Positions 33,649 to 44,730 of a stretch of 64,000 nt of DNA are shown here, piece by piece. This stretch comes from Phytophthora quininea (taxonomy: Eukaryota; Oomycota; Peronosporomycetes; Peronosporales; Peronosporaceae). The notes under the pieces were generated by a model, which did not search any database, was not told the DNA's origin, and saw only the letters and a list, made by a program, of their open reading frames with translations. The DNA lies in contig JAAVTG010000256.1 of NCBI GenBank assembly GCA_011947345.1, forward strand, positions 62,001 through 126,000, in the 5' to 3' direction. The translations under genes and the position numbers were made by a program. The stretch's first letter is position 1. Every line of letters begins with the position of its first letter.

Positions 33649-35101
33649 ATGAAGCTCATCTGTGCCATAGCGGGGGCCTTCGCCCAGACGTTCGGCGTTA
33701 CAGTCGGCCCCGACGCCAAGATCAGCGATCTCAAGAGAGAAGTCTGGGATCGAATGCCTCAAGAGCCTGAAGACACGAATCCCGACTCTCTCATGCTATT
33801 CGCTGCAAGAAAGCCGAACGGGGGTATCTGCATCGCCGACTGGAAGCAGTGAAGGAGCTACGACAGGGAAAGTCGCAAGGTGCCCATGATTTGCATTTAT
33901 TGGAGAGAGACCTGGAACTTAAAGACAACGACTCCGTCGACACCGTCTTTAAGAACTCTCCGAGGTACGACCATATCCACGTACTAGTCGTGCGCGCTGT
34001 AGTCCGCATCCTCTGCCTAATGCCAGGAGTCGACCAGTCTTTCGAGGTCGTCGTTGACATTAGGAAGCCAGTAAAGGCCCTACAGCAAGACATTGCTTCA
34101 TTGATCGGTGCTTCTGGAGATGACATTATGCTGTTCCTAGCGGAACACGATGATTCTGGGTGGATTCCATACTTTGGACTTCGGACAGAAGAATCGTTCG
34201 CTTTAACTCGACGCGAATTTCCTGAAAGTACCAAAGCCCTGATGACCAGTGAGCTGGAGATGAAGGACGCCTACGATCTCGCCGGTGTCGAGCACACTGG
34301 AAACCTTCACGTTTTAGTCGGCGGTCCAGCTACTGATGCATTCCGTGGACGCACTGAACAATGGGGGACATATTCCGGGCTCCTGAATTTCCCAGGCATT
34401 TTAATATTGTTTATTTAAATGCGGTCGAGTGGAGTCACCTCCAGAAGTTCTGTCAGAAATCTTCATACACGCAGCAACAGCAAGTGTTTCGAATTACCGA
34501 GGTCGATTCACTGATGAGAGCATTACGTGCAGTTTCGACGGTGCTCGCTCAGCCGATGAGCGATGAACACTACCACCAGTTCTCGCTGTTCGCGTTTCTG
34601 AAAGATGTGGTGAATACAATGGGGCTGTCAATGAAAATCCACCCTGAATTTCGTTTAGAAAACCCTCCTTGCCGCTCGGATCACAGCTTGGGTTCGTGGG
34701 AGTTTCGAGGCGCCGCAGACTACGTGTTGTCGAATGGTTCACGATTCGTGTGCATCTTTCAGCCGAGGGTGGCTGAAGGGGACGAAATTGGAGACTATTA
34801 CGACGACGAGGACGAGGACGAGACTCCGGGAGAGCTCGCAAAGCGCAAAATGGAGACTGCAATCGCGCAGGCAGTGGTCGCGATGGAAATCTTCAATACG
34901 CACATTTCAAAGAGCGCTGTCGGCATCGTCACTAACTTCTGGGAGTGGACTTTCATTAAGGTCGTCTACGACAATGTTCCCGAGCCATAGGTCGTGGTTC
35001 AGACGGACCACGATTCATTGACGCGGTGCACGGATGGTCAGCTACAATGGAATGATGTGGCACGCATTGCCGGGAAACTTGCTGGCATGATGGCGGGATA
35101 G
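33649..35101 (+). pseudogene. Crinkler (CRN)-family effector pseudogene, unit 3
   Basis: It is nearly identical to the unit 2 copy, including the frame break at 33849, the G-run break near 34360 and the TAG at 34988. It is tail-to-tail with the LRR/coiled-coil gene, with about 70 bases between their stops. Confidence 0.8.
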
Positions 35102-35227
35102 TCTCGAAGTCGTGGAGCCTGAGCTGATTGATAATTTCCGCAACGTTTATCCAAATTAACACGAATCGATCTTACACCTTTCGTGCTGTCGAAGCGGCTG
35201 GACCATTGAATGCGTCTGAAATGGCCT
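33649..35227 (+). repeat. tandem unit 3, partial (about 1.58 kb)
   Basis: The third copy contains only the + strand CRN pseudogene and the 3' tail of the LRR/coiled-coil gene. At about 35227 it runs directly into the uninverted, complete LRR/coiled-coil gene. Unit 3 plus that gene therefore looks like the ancestral arrangement from which units 1 and 2 derive. Confidence 0.9.
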
Positions 35228-37497
35228 CCAGCGCCAGTAGCGACGCTTGCTGCTCGGATTGAATGACAGACTCCAAATTCACGATCTGAGACTCGACATG
35301 AGCGACTCGATCTTCCAGTCGACGGCTATCCACGTTGACATTCTCAGTGAATTGGTGCAGCACGTTCGTTTGGTTGGCGTCGAACTCTCTCTTGAACTGC
35401 GTCAAATGCGCTGAAACTGCGTTCACCACTGAGTGGGGGTCGGTTGGTGTAGGATTCGCCTGCGCAGACCGCACTCGGTCCAATTCAGAGTATACCCGTT
35501 GCTCAGTCGCCTGGACTCTGTTCGCCACCATTTCCTCCACTTGAGACTTCATCCGAGACGAAAGCGGCATGGTCGGTGATGGCTGAGACGAAGAATACGT
35601 CCCTGAGCTGCTGTAGCTATTGGACACTTGTTGTGTAAGCACTTCCTGGCGAAATTGCTGGAGTTGCAAGGCCACATCAGTCTGCAACTTGGCTAGCTGA
35701 GCATTTCCTCCAGCGATTCGGTCCGTCAGCATATCCAGTCGAGCCTCCAGCCGTGGCAACGCTCGTTCGCACGCTTCGACTTTTGCTGCCAGGAATTGGA
35801 CTTGCGATGAATTCTGTCAAGAAATGAGATGAGTTAAATGAAGAAGGAAAACTGTGCAGGAACGCAAAGCTGACTTACTCGCTCTTGCTGCTGGGTCTCC
35901 ATTCGAGACAGCAACTGGCCCAGACGAAGCTCGAAGTTGTGGCTCATGCACTCAATGGTCTTGCTCACGATATAGTCCACATCGACATGTTGCACGGGAA
36001 GCTGGACCATTGGTTCTGCTCGCATTGTGGACGAGTTTGCCATGACGGAGTGGGTCTGTTGCAGTGGGTGTGCTTGAACCATTAAAGGAGTTGTCCTCAG
36101 CGAGTCGGGGGTGTCAGGGCGAAGATAAACAGGGTCCGGTCGAGGATATTCTGCAGGTAGTATCTGCTGTTGCGACCCCGACAAAGGAGAGACTGGCAAA
36201 CCTGCCACTGATGCCAACGTGGCGTTCAAGGTTGTCTTCGTCGCCATGGCCACAGCTTCAATTTCAGTTCCGAGTCCCAGCTTTGCGGCTAGTGTCGATA
36301 CCGTCTCGATCTTGTCGCTAGGAGAGCGAACAGCGTCCGCTTCTCGCGCTTTTGTGCTGGTCTAACTTCTTGTGTGGGTTTCGGCTCCATGTGAATTGAG
36401 TCGCCTTGGAATCGCAAGCGAAGGCTCGGGAAGTTGGTCTTTGCGATCTGCTTCAAGCTGTCACAGCTTTCGCTGTACGCTCGACTGTCACCTTCATCTT
36501 CGTCATCGACAGGAATCGCCGACTCGTCAAGATACAGAGTCTGAAGTGAGCACTGCTGTCCTGCTGTCGCTGCTTGCTGGAAGCTACGCTGTAATAACTC
36601 CATCCCTTCAATCGTATCGAAGCCGCAGGCGCGCAAGTCAAGTTCACGGAGAGCACTTTTGCCAGCCTTCTCGCGTCGACGGAAAAGAGATCGAACAAGA
36701 TCCAATTTGCCGTCTTCCGAAAGCGGATTCCCCATCAAGCAAATCATCTCCAAAGTTGACGAGTTGCTGAGCAATAGAGCTCCAACACCACTCTCGATGG
36801 AGTTGCCAGTCACACTTAAACATCGAAGAGGGAGCTGCATTAACGAAGTGAATCCGGCTGAAGTGATCCCATTGCGAGAAATGTCCAATTGCTCCAGTAA
36901 TGGTGCCGACGAAGTGTCTTCCGGGCCAAACACCGTCGTCTTCCCACCAGATAACTGCAGCAGCTTCAACGCATCCGCAATAGCGCGGAGACCGCCGTCT
37001 CGAATGTTGTTGTCAGCCAAGAACAGGTGCCGCAGCGACGTGCACGCTTGAAGTGACTGGCTCAAGATGATTCCTGCTTGCCGTGGCAACTTGCAGGATG
37101 ACAATTCCAAAGTCACGAGCGTCGGTGTAAACAGCGTCGAGATGGCGATCAACGACGTCATGGTCACTTGTTGGCAGCTGCAGAACAACATGATTTGAGC
37201 TTTCATCCATTTACACCTACTTTCGCAGCAAGTTACAAACCTTTTCACTCTGAAGTGGATCAGTCGGACGCGATACATCGTCAGCCTTTCCATCAGCATC
37301 GTGAAGAACTTGTCCCCGGATAGAGTGCATTTCTCCAGCGATAAGCTCTGGAAGTCTTGGCGGCAGTCACCGAGAAGTGTGTCAAGCTGCTGTGCGTTGA
37401 GATCGTCGAGGTTGAAATTGCGCAGCTCCAAGCTCTTGGGGTTTGCGACAGAACTTGTAAGTGCATCGAGCACAACGCGATCATCCTGTCCAGTCAA
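35172..37497 (-). CDS. leucine-rich-repeat protein with C-terminal coiled coil (5' end uncertain)
   Basis: Read from the - strand, an RNase-inhibitor-type LRR region (LRHLFLADNNIRDGGLRAIA, LEQLDISRNGITSAG, LRCLSVTGNSIESG, LRELDLRACGFD) spans about 350 residues. A Gln/Pro-rich linker and a helical C-terminus with RLEDRVAHVESQIVNLESVI follow. Introns are 37178-37240 (63 bases, in frame) and 35814-35878 (65 bases, GTAAGT..CAG). A one-base slip near 36362 separates LRR and coiled-coil frames, which otherwise run on without a start between them. No ATG begins the first exon; a splice acceptor (GGACAG) at 37486 suggests an unseen upstream exon. The role is unknown; a protein-interaction scaffold is likely. 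Confidence 0.7.
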
Positions 37498-37972
37498 GAC
37501 GGTGAAGTTAGCAACCGCGCTCCAAAACCAGACAAGCAGAGCCTCTCACTTTCGTTCGAACGATACATGTTGGCGCCACCGCCGAGATCTCTTCTCCTTG
37601 GGCTCGACTGTCGACCATATCGAGTTCTCTATAATGCCGTAAGGTCGACGACGTCCTCGGGTAGGTCGATTATTTTCGAGCAAAACGTACAACGGTCAAC
37701 TTTGAAACGAGTGCCACGACTTTGATTCGTATTTCGTCTTGAGACCAGCGCTAGTAGGAAAGTCCGAAGAAATCGGCAGCCACCGATCACATGCAGTAGT
37801 TCAACTGTCGGATCGGTATGCCAAGTTGGAGGCGATCAGGGAGCTGCTGTGGCTCGTGGAGCTTCTGATGATCCACTTGGCTGCATACAGGAGCGGGATG
37901 GCTCCTACCAAAACCAGCTAAACCGGGCAGACACTCAAGGCCACGAAGATTGGCGTCGAAAGCTCGCTCCAT

Positions 37973-39503
37973 ATGACCATCAAATGTGCGATCGCCGTTG
38001 CCGTTGCCTACTGGTTTCGTGTGGAGGTGCCCCCAGAGTCAAGCGTCAACGAACTCAAGTCGGTGATCCGGAGATGTATCCCCATCAAAGTTGAGCAGGG
38101 GGCCTCGGTCCGACTTTTTGCTGCACGAACGGAGACTGGGGATTTCCTCCTAGAAGAGTCAACGGAAGTGAAGCAGCTACTACGGGGAGATTCGCAGAGC
38201 GTCCAATACTTGATCACAAAAGACCTCGAGCTGGACCCAGACGTGTCGGTCAAGGAAACGTTTAGGAATGCTCCTAAGCCCGGTCATATCCACGTGCTTG
38301 CGGCGCTTACTGTGCATTCCATCAAGTGCGCGATACCAGGTACACAAGTGATAGTGGCGGTGCCGGTGGACGTTGACCAGCCGATCGAAGCCCTAAAGCC
38401 CACCATTAAGAAGAGAATCAAGCTGCCTACTGAAGGTCTCGATCTCTTTCTGGCCAAGTTGAATGGGGACTGGACTCCTTCTATCGGCCGGGGATCGGAG
38501 GAATCGCGTGCACTGGAGCGCGGAAGTATACCCAGCAACATCAAGAGTTTGATGAGAAGCGAATTGGCCATGACAAATACGGACGGTCTGGTGGGCGCTT
38601 CACACACTGGGAACCTTCATGTCTTGGTGGGAGGACCAGCAGTCGACGCTCTGCATCAACGCGTTGACCAGTGGACACAGCACTTGTCCAATGCTAATAT
38701 CCCGAGAAACGTTGGGGATATCGATCTACCAAACCTCGGACTACAGCACATTGAAGAACTTTGTCGAGTGACGTCGTTTACTCGGGAAGGAAAGTCGGTC
38801 GAGAATGCTGTTGTCGATGCAGTGATGAAAGAGCTTGGAGAGTTCTTCACCGTTGCCAATCCGCCGCAGAATGGAGATTCTCCGGCATAACACTTGCTGT
38901 TCACGTTCTTGAAAGCTGTGGCTGTTGGAACTGGATCGAAAATGAAGATTATCCCTGAATTCAGCCTGGAGAACCCTCACCTTCAGAAGCTGCACAATTG
39001 GGGACCTCACGAGTTTTCCAGATATGTGGACTTTATGTTATCGGACGGACATCAATCGGTCTGCTTCATGCAACGCAAGAGAATCGGAGTAAGTGACGAG
39101 TATGATGAGTATGAGAGGAGAGGCCAGAGCCCCGAGGAAGCAGCCACGCGCAAGATGGAGGCAGGGATTGCGCAGGTAGCTTTGGCCACGGAAATTTTCA
39201 ACACGCATATCGGGAAGAGCGCCGTGGGCATCGTTACGGATTTCTGGCAGTGGACGTTTGTCAAGGTCGACTACGACCATGTTCCCGTTATAAAGGTGGA
39301 CCGCGATCAACTGACCGTGTCCACGAGTAAAGCAACTTTTGGGCGACCAGGTCCGTTTGATTTACCCCAACGGAAAACAATTAATGGGCGACCAGCTCCG
39401 CCTGATCTGCCAACGGAAGGACGTGGAGCGCATTGTGGGAAAGCTTGCTAAGATGATAGCGTGCGAATCGGCCGAGGCCAAGCTGGCATGGGCTACTGCT
39501 TGA
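37973..39503 (+). pseudogene. Crinkler (CRN) gene, left arm; stop within otherwise continuous frame
   Basis: The first frame is 305 codons and is the best preserved CRN module in the window. It has MTIKCAIAV at the start, DLFLAKLNGDW as a canonical LFLAK box near residue 160, and LHVLVGGPAVDALHQRVDQW, which corresponds to the DWL-like end of the N-terminal half. A TAA at 38888 interrupts the frame, which then continues in the same register (LFTFLKAVAVG.. to FNTHIGKSAVGIVTDFWQW). A one-base slip near 39330 precedes the last 55 codons. Either a truncated 305-residue CRN is made or the gene is dead. Confidence 0.75.
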
Positions 39504-39645
39504 ACACCCCGTGCGTTTGACTTTCTCAGTCACCAGACAACATCCCAATGTCTTTGAAAACAAGTGTCAGTGTTTCTTTGTCAGGGCTCGAGTGCAATTA
39601 CTGCGATCGATGTTGTTTTAACAGACGCAGGAAATTGAGAGCTGC

Positions 39646-39812
39646 TTACATTCCAGTCCGTCCCTTAATTTTATCCTGCGCGAACGATAGTCGGTCCACA
39701 TACAGCTCGTACTTCTCCTTGGCGAGCTGCTCCTTCTCCGCAGTGATGGTCTGCTCCAGCACATTGAGCTGCTGCATCTTCAGTTCCATTTGTCGCAACT
39801 GATTTTCAAGAA
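39646..39812 (-). pseudogene. duplicated 3' tail of the SWI3-like gene
   Basis: On the - strand this reads the last 56 codons of the SWI3-like gene (MQQLNVLEQTITAEKEQLAK onward) including its stop, but nothing upstream. The duplication breakpoint fell inside that coding region. It has no promoter of its own. Confidence 0.9.
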
Positions 39813-39932
39813 CTTATTTCGAAGCAAACTCGACAGTCACAACTTTTAATTTGCTACTTAGCGGCGATCCTCGATCGGAAGTGGCAAATATCGACAGCTT
39901 CCGCTTCGACGCGCAATTTCTTCAGCCTCGCT

Positions 39933-40091
39933 TTATTGAGATGCTTGGGGACGGGGGCGATAGTAGTAGAGCTTTCTCTCCTCTACCGATTTGGGGGCCG
40001 CGTTTACCCCATTCGCTTCCTCAGCGCCGCTGACAACAGTCACGCACACGGCAGCGACGATGGCGACGATCAGGAACTTGATGAACTTCAT
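39933..40091 (-). CDS. small secreted peptide (52 residues)
   Basis: Read directly from the - strand: ATG at 40091 and TAA at 39933. The first 22 residues (MKFIKFLIVAIVAAVCVTVV followed by SG) form a textbook signal peptide with a cleavage site near SGA/EE. The mature part is about 30 residues, starts acidic and ends in a basic, tyrosine-rich tail (ERKLYYYRPRPQ). No cysteines remain after cleavage, and no RXLR motif is present. It sits in the loop of the inverted repeat, divergent from the SWI3-like gene. The family is unknown; it could be a secreted signalling or wall-associated peptide. Confidence 0.6.
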   Translation of the reverse strand: MKFIKFLIVAIVAAVCVTVVSGAEEANGVNAAPKSVEERKLYYYRPRPQASQ

Positions 40092-40572
40092 CCTTTCTCA
40101 CTTGGTAGTAGGGGTCTTCGGCTTGACAGTTCCAATTCGGAAGTGAGCTGCAGACTCGACATCGAATAACGGCACAATTGGTGCTGAACGACAAAGGCGT
40201 TAGCGAGAGGCAGCTGGAAATCCTGGGCTGGGAACTTCGTTGGGCGTGGCCGCGAACGAATCGTGAAAGCACAGTAAAGTAGTGTGGCTGTGACGAGAAA
40301 TTAGCTTGTGCAATTACGCGCGATGGGGCTGACTCAAACATGTGAGCGGGTCCCAGATGGATGATCGCAACAAGGCGGTCGCTTCTACCCCGCCTCCGTT
40401 TGGGATCAGCAAGTATGTCATCCATGATCGCCGATCATTGACAGGCAACGGCAACAACCTGGACTATTTCATACTATAATACGTGTGTCCACCATTTACA
40501 TCATACTATACTATGTACGTATCAAAACACAATTTAGTCGGTCTAAACCACATCAAAACCCAAAACTTCGCT

Positions 40573-42389
40573 ATGACGTCTCCCGCCGCCACCCCCGCGA
40601 CGTCTTCGGCTCCGACGGCAACTGCCGCCCCCTCTGCACGTGCTGCAGCCCCTCCACCGTCCCAAAGACCGAGACGTCGACGCCTGCAGCTGATGGCGAC
40701 CCGCTGACCGACCACGACGACAACGAAGGCGCCAAACCGGTGGCTGTGCCCAGCTGCAGCACGTGGTTCGCCATGGACAAGATCAGCCCCGTCGAGAGAC
40801 GCATGCTGCCCGAGTTCTTCGGGGACAAAAGCTCCTCCAAGACGTCCAAGACGCCAGAGATCTACCTCAAGTACCGCAACTACATGGTGCACGCCTATCG
40901 CCAGCAGCCTCAGGTGTACTTGACAGCCACAGCTTGTCGCCGCAATTTGGCCGGGGACGCCTGTGCCATTTTACGGGTACATGAGTTCTTGACGCACTGG
41001 GGGCTCATCAACTTCCATGTGCCGCCGCACAACATGCCGCCGGCTATTCACTCCAACTACGCACTGAAAGCGGTGGAAGACAAGAGTCAGTTTAATAGTC
41101 CCATTGCCATGTTAGTGGAAGGGAAGAAGGAGACGACGCGTCGGAGTGAACTGCCACTTGGATGTGAAAGCTGCGGGACTGCGCGTGGTCTTGAAGATGC
41201 GTTCTTCCAGCTGACGAGTGAGGCCAAGGCCAAGTTCACGACCAACGGAGCTGCGAACGGCGGGAGCGCGACTCCGATGACAACAGCCAATGGCAAAGCG
41301 GCCGGAGATATCAAGGAAGTGACGGTCGCTGGCTTTGCAGTGAGACCTGGCAGTGGCATTTGTGAGGAGTGTTACATTAGGGGAGCGTTCCCAGAGGGAT
41401 ACGATGCGACGGACTTTACGTTGATGCCGACGGTTGGTCGGAATGTTGCAGCAGGTGACAAGTGGACAGAAGAGGAGACCAACGCACTGCTAGAAGCAGT
41501 GAGCAGTACGAGGAGCAACAGCGTCAAAACTAGTCAAGGAGAGGAAGAGGAACTGAGCGGCAGTTGTGACTGGAACTATGTCGCTTCTAAAGTCGGCTCC
41601 AAGACGGCGGATGAGTGCTTGCTGCACTTCTTGGAGGTGCCGATGCTGAACGAGACGGCGGCGAGTAAAGGCCGACGAACTGTTGGCTCTTTGGTTCAGG
41701 AACTGCAGCCGTTCTCTGTCGGCCAAGCGCTGAATGCGCCGGTGTTAGACTTGGCTTCGCTTGTGGAACAGGTAGACCCGATGGTCGCAAAGGCGGCAGC
41801 ACACGCAGCGATCGGTGCGATCCGGCGTTTGCATACGATGCCTGCAGCGACACAGCAAACTGCGACTGTAAGCGCAACTGCAGTTAAAGTAGAGGACGCT
41901 GCTGACAAATCCTCGTTCGAAGCTGCGGTGGAGGCTGTCGAGAAGAGTGCGGAGACTGCTGGCATCTCGTCCACCGTCAAGACTGAGGCTGCTGCTGCAG
42001 ACGATGATGTAACGATGGAAGATGTCAGTTCCTCGGCTGATTCTGCCTCCAAGGCACCGGAAGTGGGTGGTAGTAGCAACGAGGCGAAGTCTATCTCAAA
42101 GGAAATGAAGGCAGTCACTGAGGAAGCTGCCAACGCCACGACTGTCGCTTTATTGGCGACGCGGGCACAGAAGATTGCGGACGACATGGCCGATGGCCCC
42201 GTCCGTGACTTAGTAAACCAGCTTCTTGAAAATCAGTTGCGACAAATGGAACTGAAGATGCAGCAGCTCAATGTGCTGGAGCAGACCATCACTGCGGAGA
42301 AGGAGCAGCTCGCCAAGGAGAAGTACGAGCTGTATGTGGACCGACTATCGTTCGCGCAGGATAAAATTAAGGGGCGGACTGGAATGTAA
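40573..42389 (+). CDS. SWI3/SMARCC-type chromatin-remodelling subunit
   Basis: Domains in order: an Ala/Pro-rich leader; a SWIRM domain (STWFAMDKISPVERRMLPEF .. YLTATACRRNLAGDACAI .. LTHWGLINF); a ZZ-type zinc finger (GCESCG .. GICEECY); a SANT/Myb domain (DKWTEEETNALLEAV .. DWNYVASKVGSKTADECL); and a C-terminal coiled coil rich in Gln/Glu/Lys. This is the full SWI3 architecture, so the product should be a core subunit of a SWI/SNF-type nucleosome-remodelling complex in the nucleus. The ATG at 40573 starts a plausible leader that joins the main frame by a one-base slip near 40670. The long frame open from 40485 lacks an ATG-supported start. Confidence 0.9.
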
Positions 42390-42547
42390 GCAGCTCTCAA
42401 TTTCCTGCGTCTGTTAACAACATCGATCGAAGTAATTGCACTCGAGCCCTGACAAAGAAACACTGACACTTGTTTTCAAAGACATTGGGATGTTGTCTGG
42501 TGACTGGGAAAGTCAAACGCACGGGGGTGTTCAAGCAGTGGGGGTGT

Positions 42548-44076
42548 TCAAGCAGTAACCCATGCCAGCTTGGCCTCGGCCGATTCGCACGCTATCATCT
42601 TAGCAAGCTTTCCCACAATGCGCTCCACGTCCTTCCGTTGGCAGATCAGGCGGAGCTGGTCGCCCATTAATTGTTTTCCGTTGGGGTAAATCAAACGGAC
42701 CTGGTCGCCCAAAAGTTGTTTTACTCGTGGACACGGTCAGTTGATCGCGGTCCACCTTTATAACGGGAACATGGTCGTAGTCGACCTTGACAAACGTCCA
42801 CTGCCAGAAATCCGTAACGATGCCCACGGCGCTCTTCCCGATATGCGTGTTGAAAATTTCCGTGGCCAAAGCTACCTGCGCAATCCCAGCGTCCATCTTG
42901 CGCGTGGCTGCTTCCTCGGGGCTCTGGCCTCTCCTCTCATACTCATCATACTCGTCACTTACTCCGATTCTCTTGGGTTGCATGAAGCAGACCGATTGAT
43001 ATCCGTCCGATAACATAAAGTCCACATATCCGGAAAACTCGTGAGGTCCCAAATTGTGCAGCTTCTGAAGGTGGGGGTTCTCCAGGCTGAATTCAGGGAT
43101 AATCTTCATTTTCGATCCAGTTCCAACAGCCACAGCTTTCAAGAACGTGAACAGCAAGTGTTATGCCGGAGAATCTCCATTCTGCGGCGGATTGGCAACG
43201 GTGAAGAAGTCTTTGAGCTCTTTCATCACTGCATCGACAACAGCATTCTCGACCGACTTTCCTTCCCGAGTAAACGACGTCACTCGACAAAGTTCTTCAA
43301 TGTGCTGTAGTCCGAGGTTTGGTAGATCGATATCCCCAACGTTTCTCGGGATATTAGCATTGGACAAGTGCTGTGTCCACTGGTCAACGCGTTGATGCAG
43401 AGCGTCGACTGCTGGTCCTCCCACCAAGACATGAAGGTTCCCAGTGTGTGAAGCGCCCACCAGACCGTCCGTATTTGTCATGGCCAATCCGCTTCTCATC
43501 AAACTCTTGATGTTGCTGGGTATACTTCCGCGCTCCAGTGCACGCGATTCCTCCGATCCCCGGCCGATAGAAGGAATCCAGTCCCCATTCAACTTGGCCA
43601 GAAAGAGATCGAGACCTTCAGTAGGCAGCTTGGTTCTCTTCTCAATGGTGAGCTTTAGGGCTTCGATCGGCTGGTCAACGTCCACCGGCACCGCCACTAT
43701 CACTTGTGTACCTGGTATCACGCACTTGATGGAATGCACAGTAAGCGCCGCAAGCACGTGGATATGACCGGACTCAGGTGCATTCCCAAACGTTTCCTTG
43801 ACCGACACGTCTGGGTCCAGCTCGAGGTCTTTTGTGATCAGGTGTTGGACGCTCTGTGAGTCTCCTCTTCGTAGTTCCTTGACTTCTGTCGACCTTTCCA
43901 GGAGGAAGACCCCGATACCCGTCCGTGCAGCAAAAAGTCGGACCGACACCCCTGCTCAACTTTGATGGAGATACATCTCCGGATCACCGACTTGAGTTTG
44001 TTGACGCTTGATTCTGGGGGCACCTCCACACGAACCAGTAGGAAACGGCACCGGCGATCGCACATGTAATGGGCAT
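42548..44076 (-). pseudogene. Crinkler (CRN) gene, right arm, frame broken
   Basis: The start MPITCAIAGAVSYWF is closer to the CRN consensus than that of the left arm. Two one-base shifts follow, near 44030 and 43945, before a long frame (43949-43161) with the intact LFLAK box DLFLAKLNGDW. The in-frame TAA at 43161 and the late slip near 42720 are shared with the left arm. Shared lesions predate the inverted duplication or were spread by conversion; the two early shifts are specific to this arm. Confidence 0.75.
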
Positions 44077-44523
44077 GTGGGGCGAGCTTTCGACGCCAAT
44101 CTTCGTGGCCTTGAGATTGTGCCCCGTCCTGTTGGTCTTGGCACGTTTTTGGTATTTTACCAGACCGCTCCTGCAGGCGACTGAGTGGCCCATAAGAAGA
44201 TTCTTGAACCACAGCAGCTCTCTTACTGCATCCGCGTTGGCCGACCGATCCGACAGTTGAGCGACTGTATCGAAACCCTCCGCCACGGCGCGGTCGAAGG
44301 TGTTAAGACTTTCGTCGACTTTCTTCGTCAGTTGCTGCTCTTCCTCCTCGCTAAAGTCCAGTCGCTGCTCTCCACCTGGCGCCAAGATCCTCGCCAGGCT
44401 GTTCCGCACGTCGTATGCTGCCTGCTCCGCGTCCTTCACTTTCTTCATTTTCATCGCCATCATCGTATTTATCAAAGCGACCGAAAATGATCTGTGGCTG
44501 TCGAGGTCTTCGGACTTTCCCAC
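44077..44523 (-). other. open frame running in register into the right-arm CRN start
   Basis: A 149-codon frame (MGKSEDLDSHRS onward) precedes and is continuous with the CRN ATG. It is charged and helical (SEEEEQQLTKKVDESLNTFD) and is not a known CRN module. The left arm has lost about 215 bases from it and carries a stop before the CRN ATG. It may be the 3' part of a neighbouring gene, or a genuine N-terminal extension. Confidence 0.4.
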
Positions 44524-44616
44524 TAGCGCCAGGTCTCATGACGAAAACAAACACGATGCGAATCGAAGTTGTATATTTTCAAAGTTGAGCTTTTGCTCGA
44601 AATCACTTGGCTGATG

Positions 44617-44725
44617 CAGCAAGTTCATGAAAAGCACTTTTGCCAGCTTTATCTCGCTGACGGAAAGAAAGCGAATGGATCTCTCAATCTCCAAAGTTGG
44701 CGCGTTGCTGGGCAATAATGCTCCG
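44617..44725 (-). pseudogene. LRR-gene remnant, piece A
   Basis: On the - strand it encodes a degraded version (VGALLPSNAPTLEIERSIRF) of the segment GVGALLLSNSSTLEMICLMG of the LRR/coiled-coil gene. It lies just beyond the right inverted-repeat arm, where the counterpart of that gene is expected. Confidence 0.65.
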
Positions 44726-44730
44726 ACACA

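Larger units (their letters stand above)
37740..39812 (+). repeat. left arm of large inverted repeat
   Basis: This arm is highly similar in reverse orientation to 42223-44535. The inner end is sharp: identity stops after the sequence equivalent to the SWI3-like gene near its last 56 codons. The left arm lacks about 215 bases present in the right arm upstream of the CRN ATG (around 37790), and it lacks a 17-base duplication present on the right. Confidence 0.93.
42223..44535 (-). repeat. right arm of large inverted repeat
   Basis: Reverse-orientation partner of 37740-39812. It begins inside the 3' coding end of the SWI3-like gene, which is intact on this side, so this is the original SWI3 junction and the left arm is the derived copy. 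It carries a 17-base direct duplication (GTGTTCAAGCAGTGGGG type) near 42525-42558. Confidence 0.93.
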
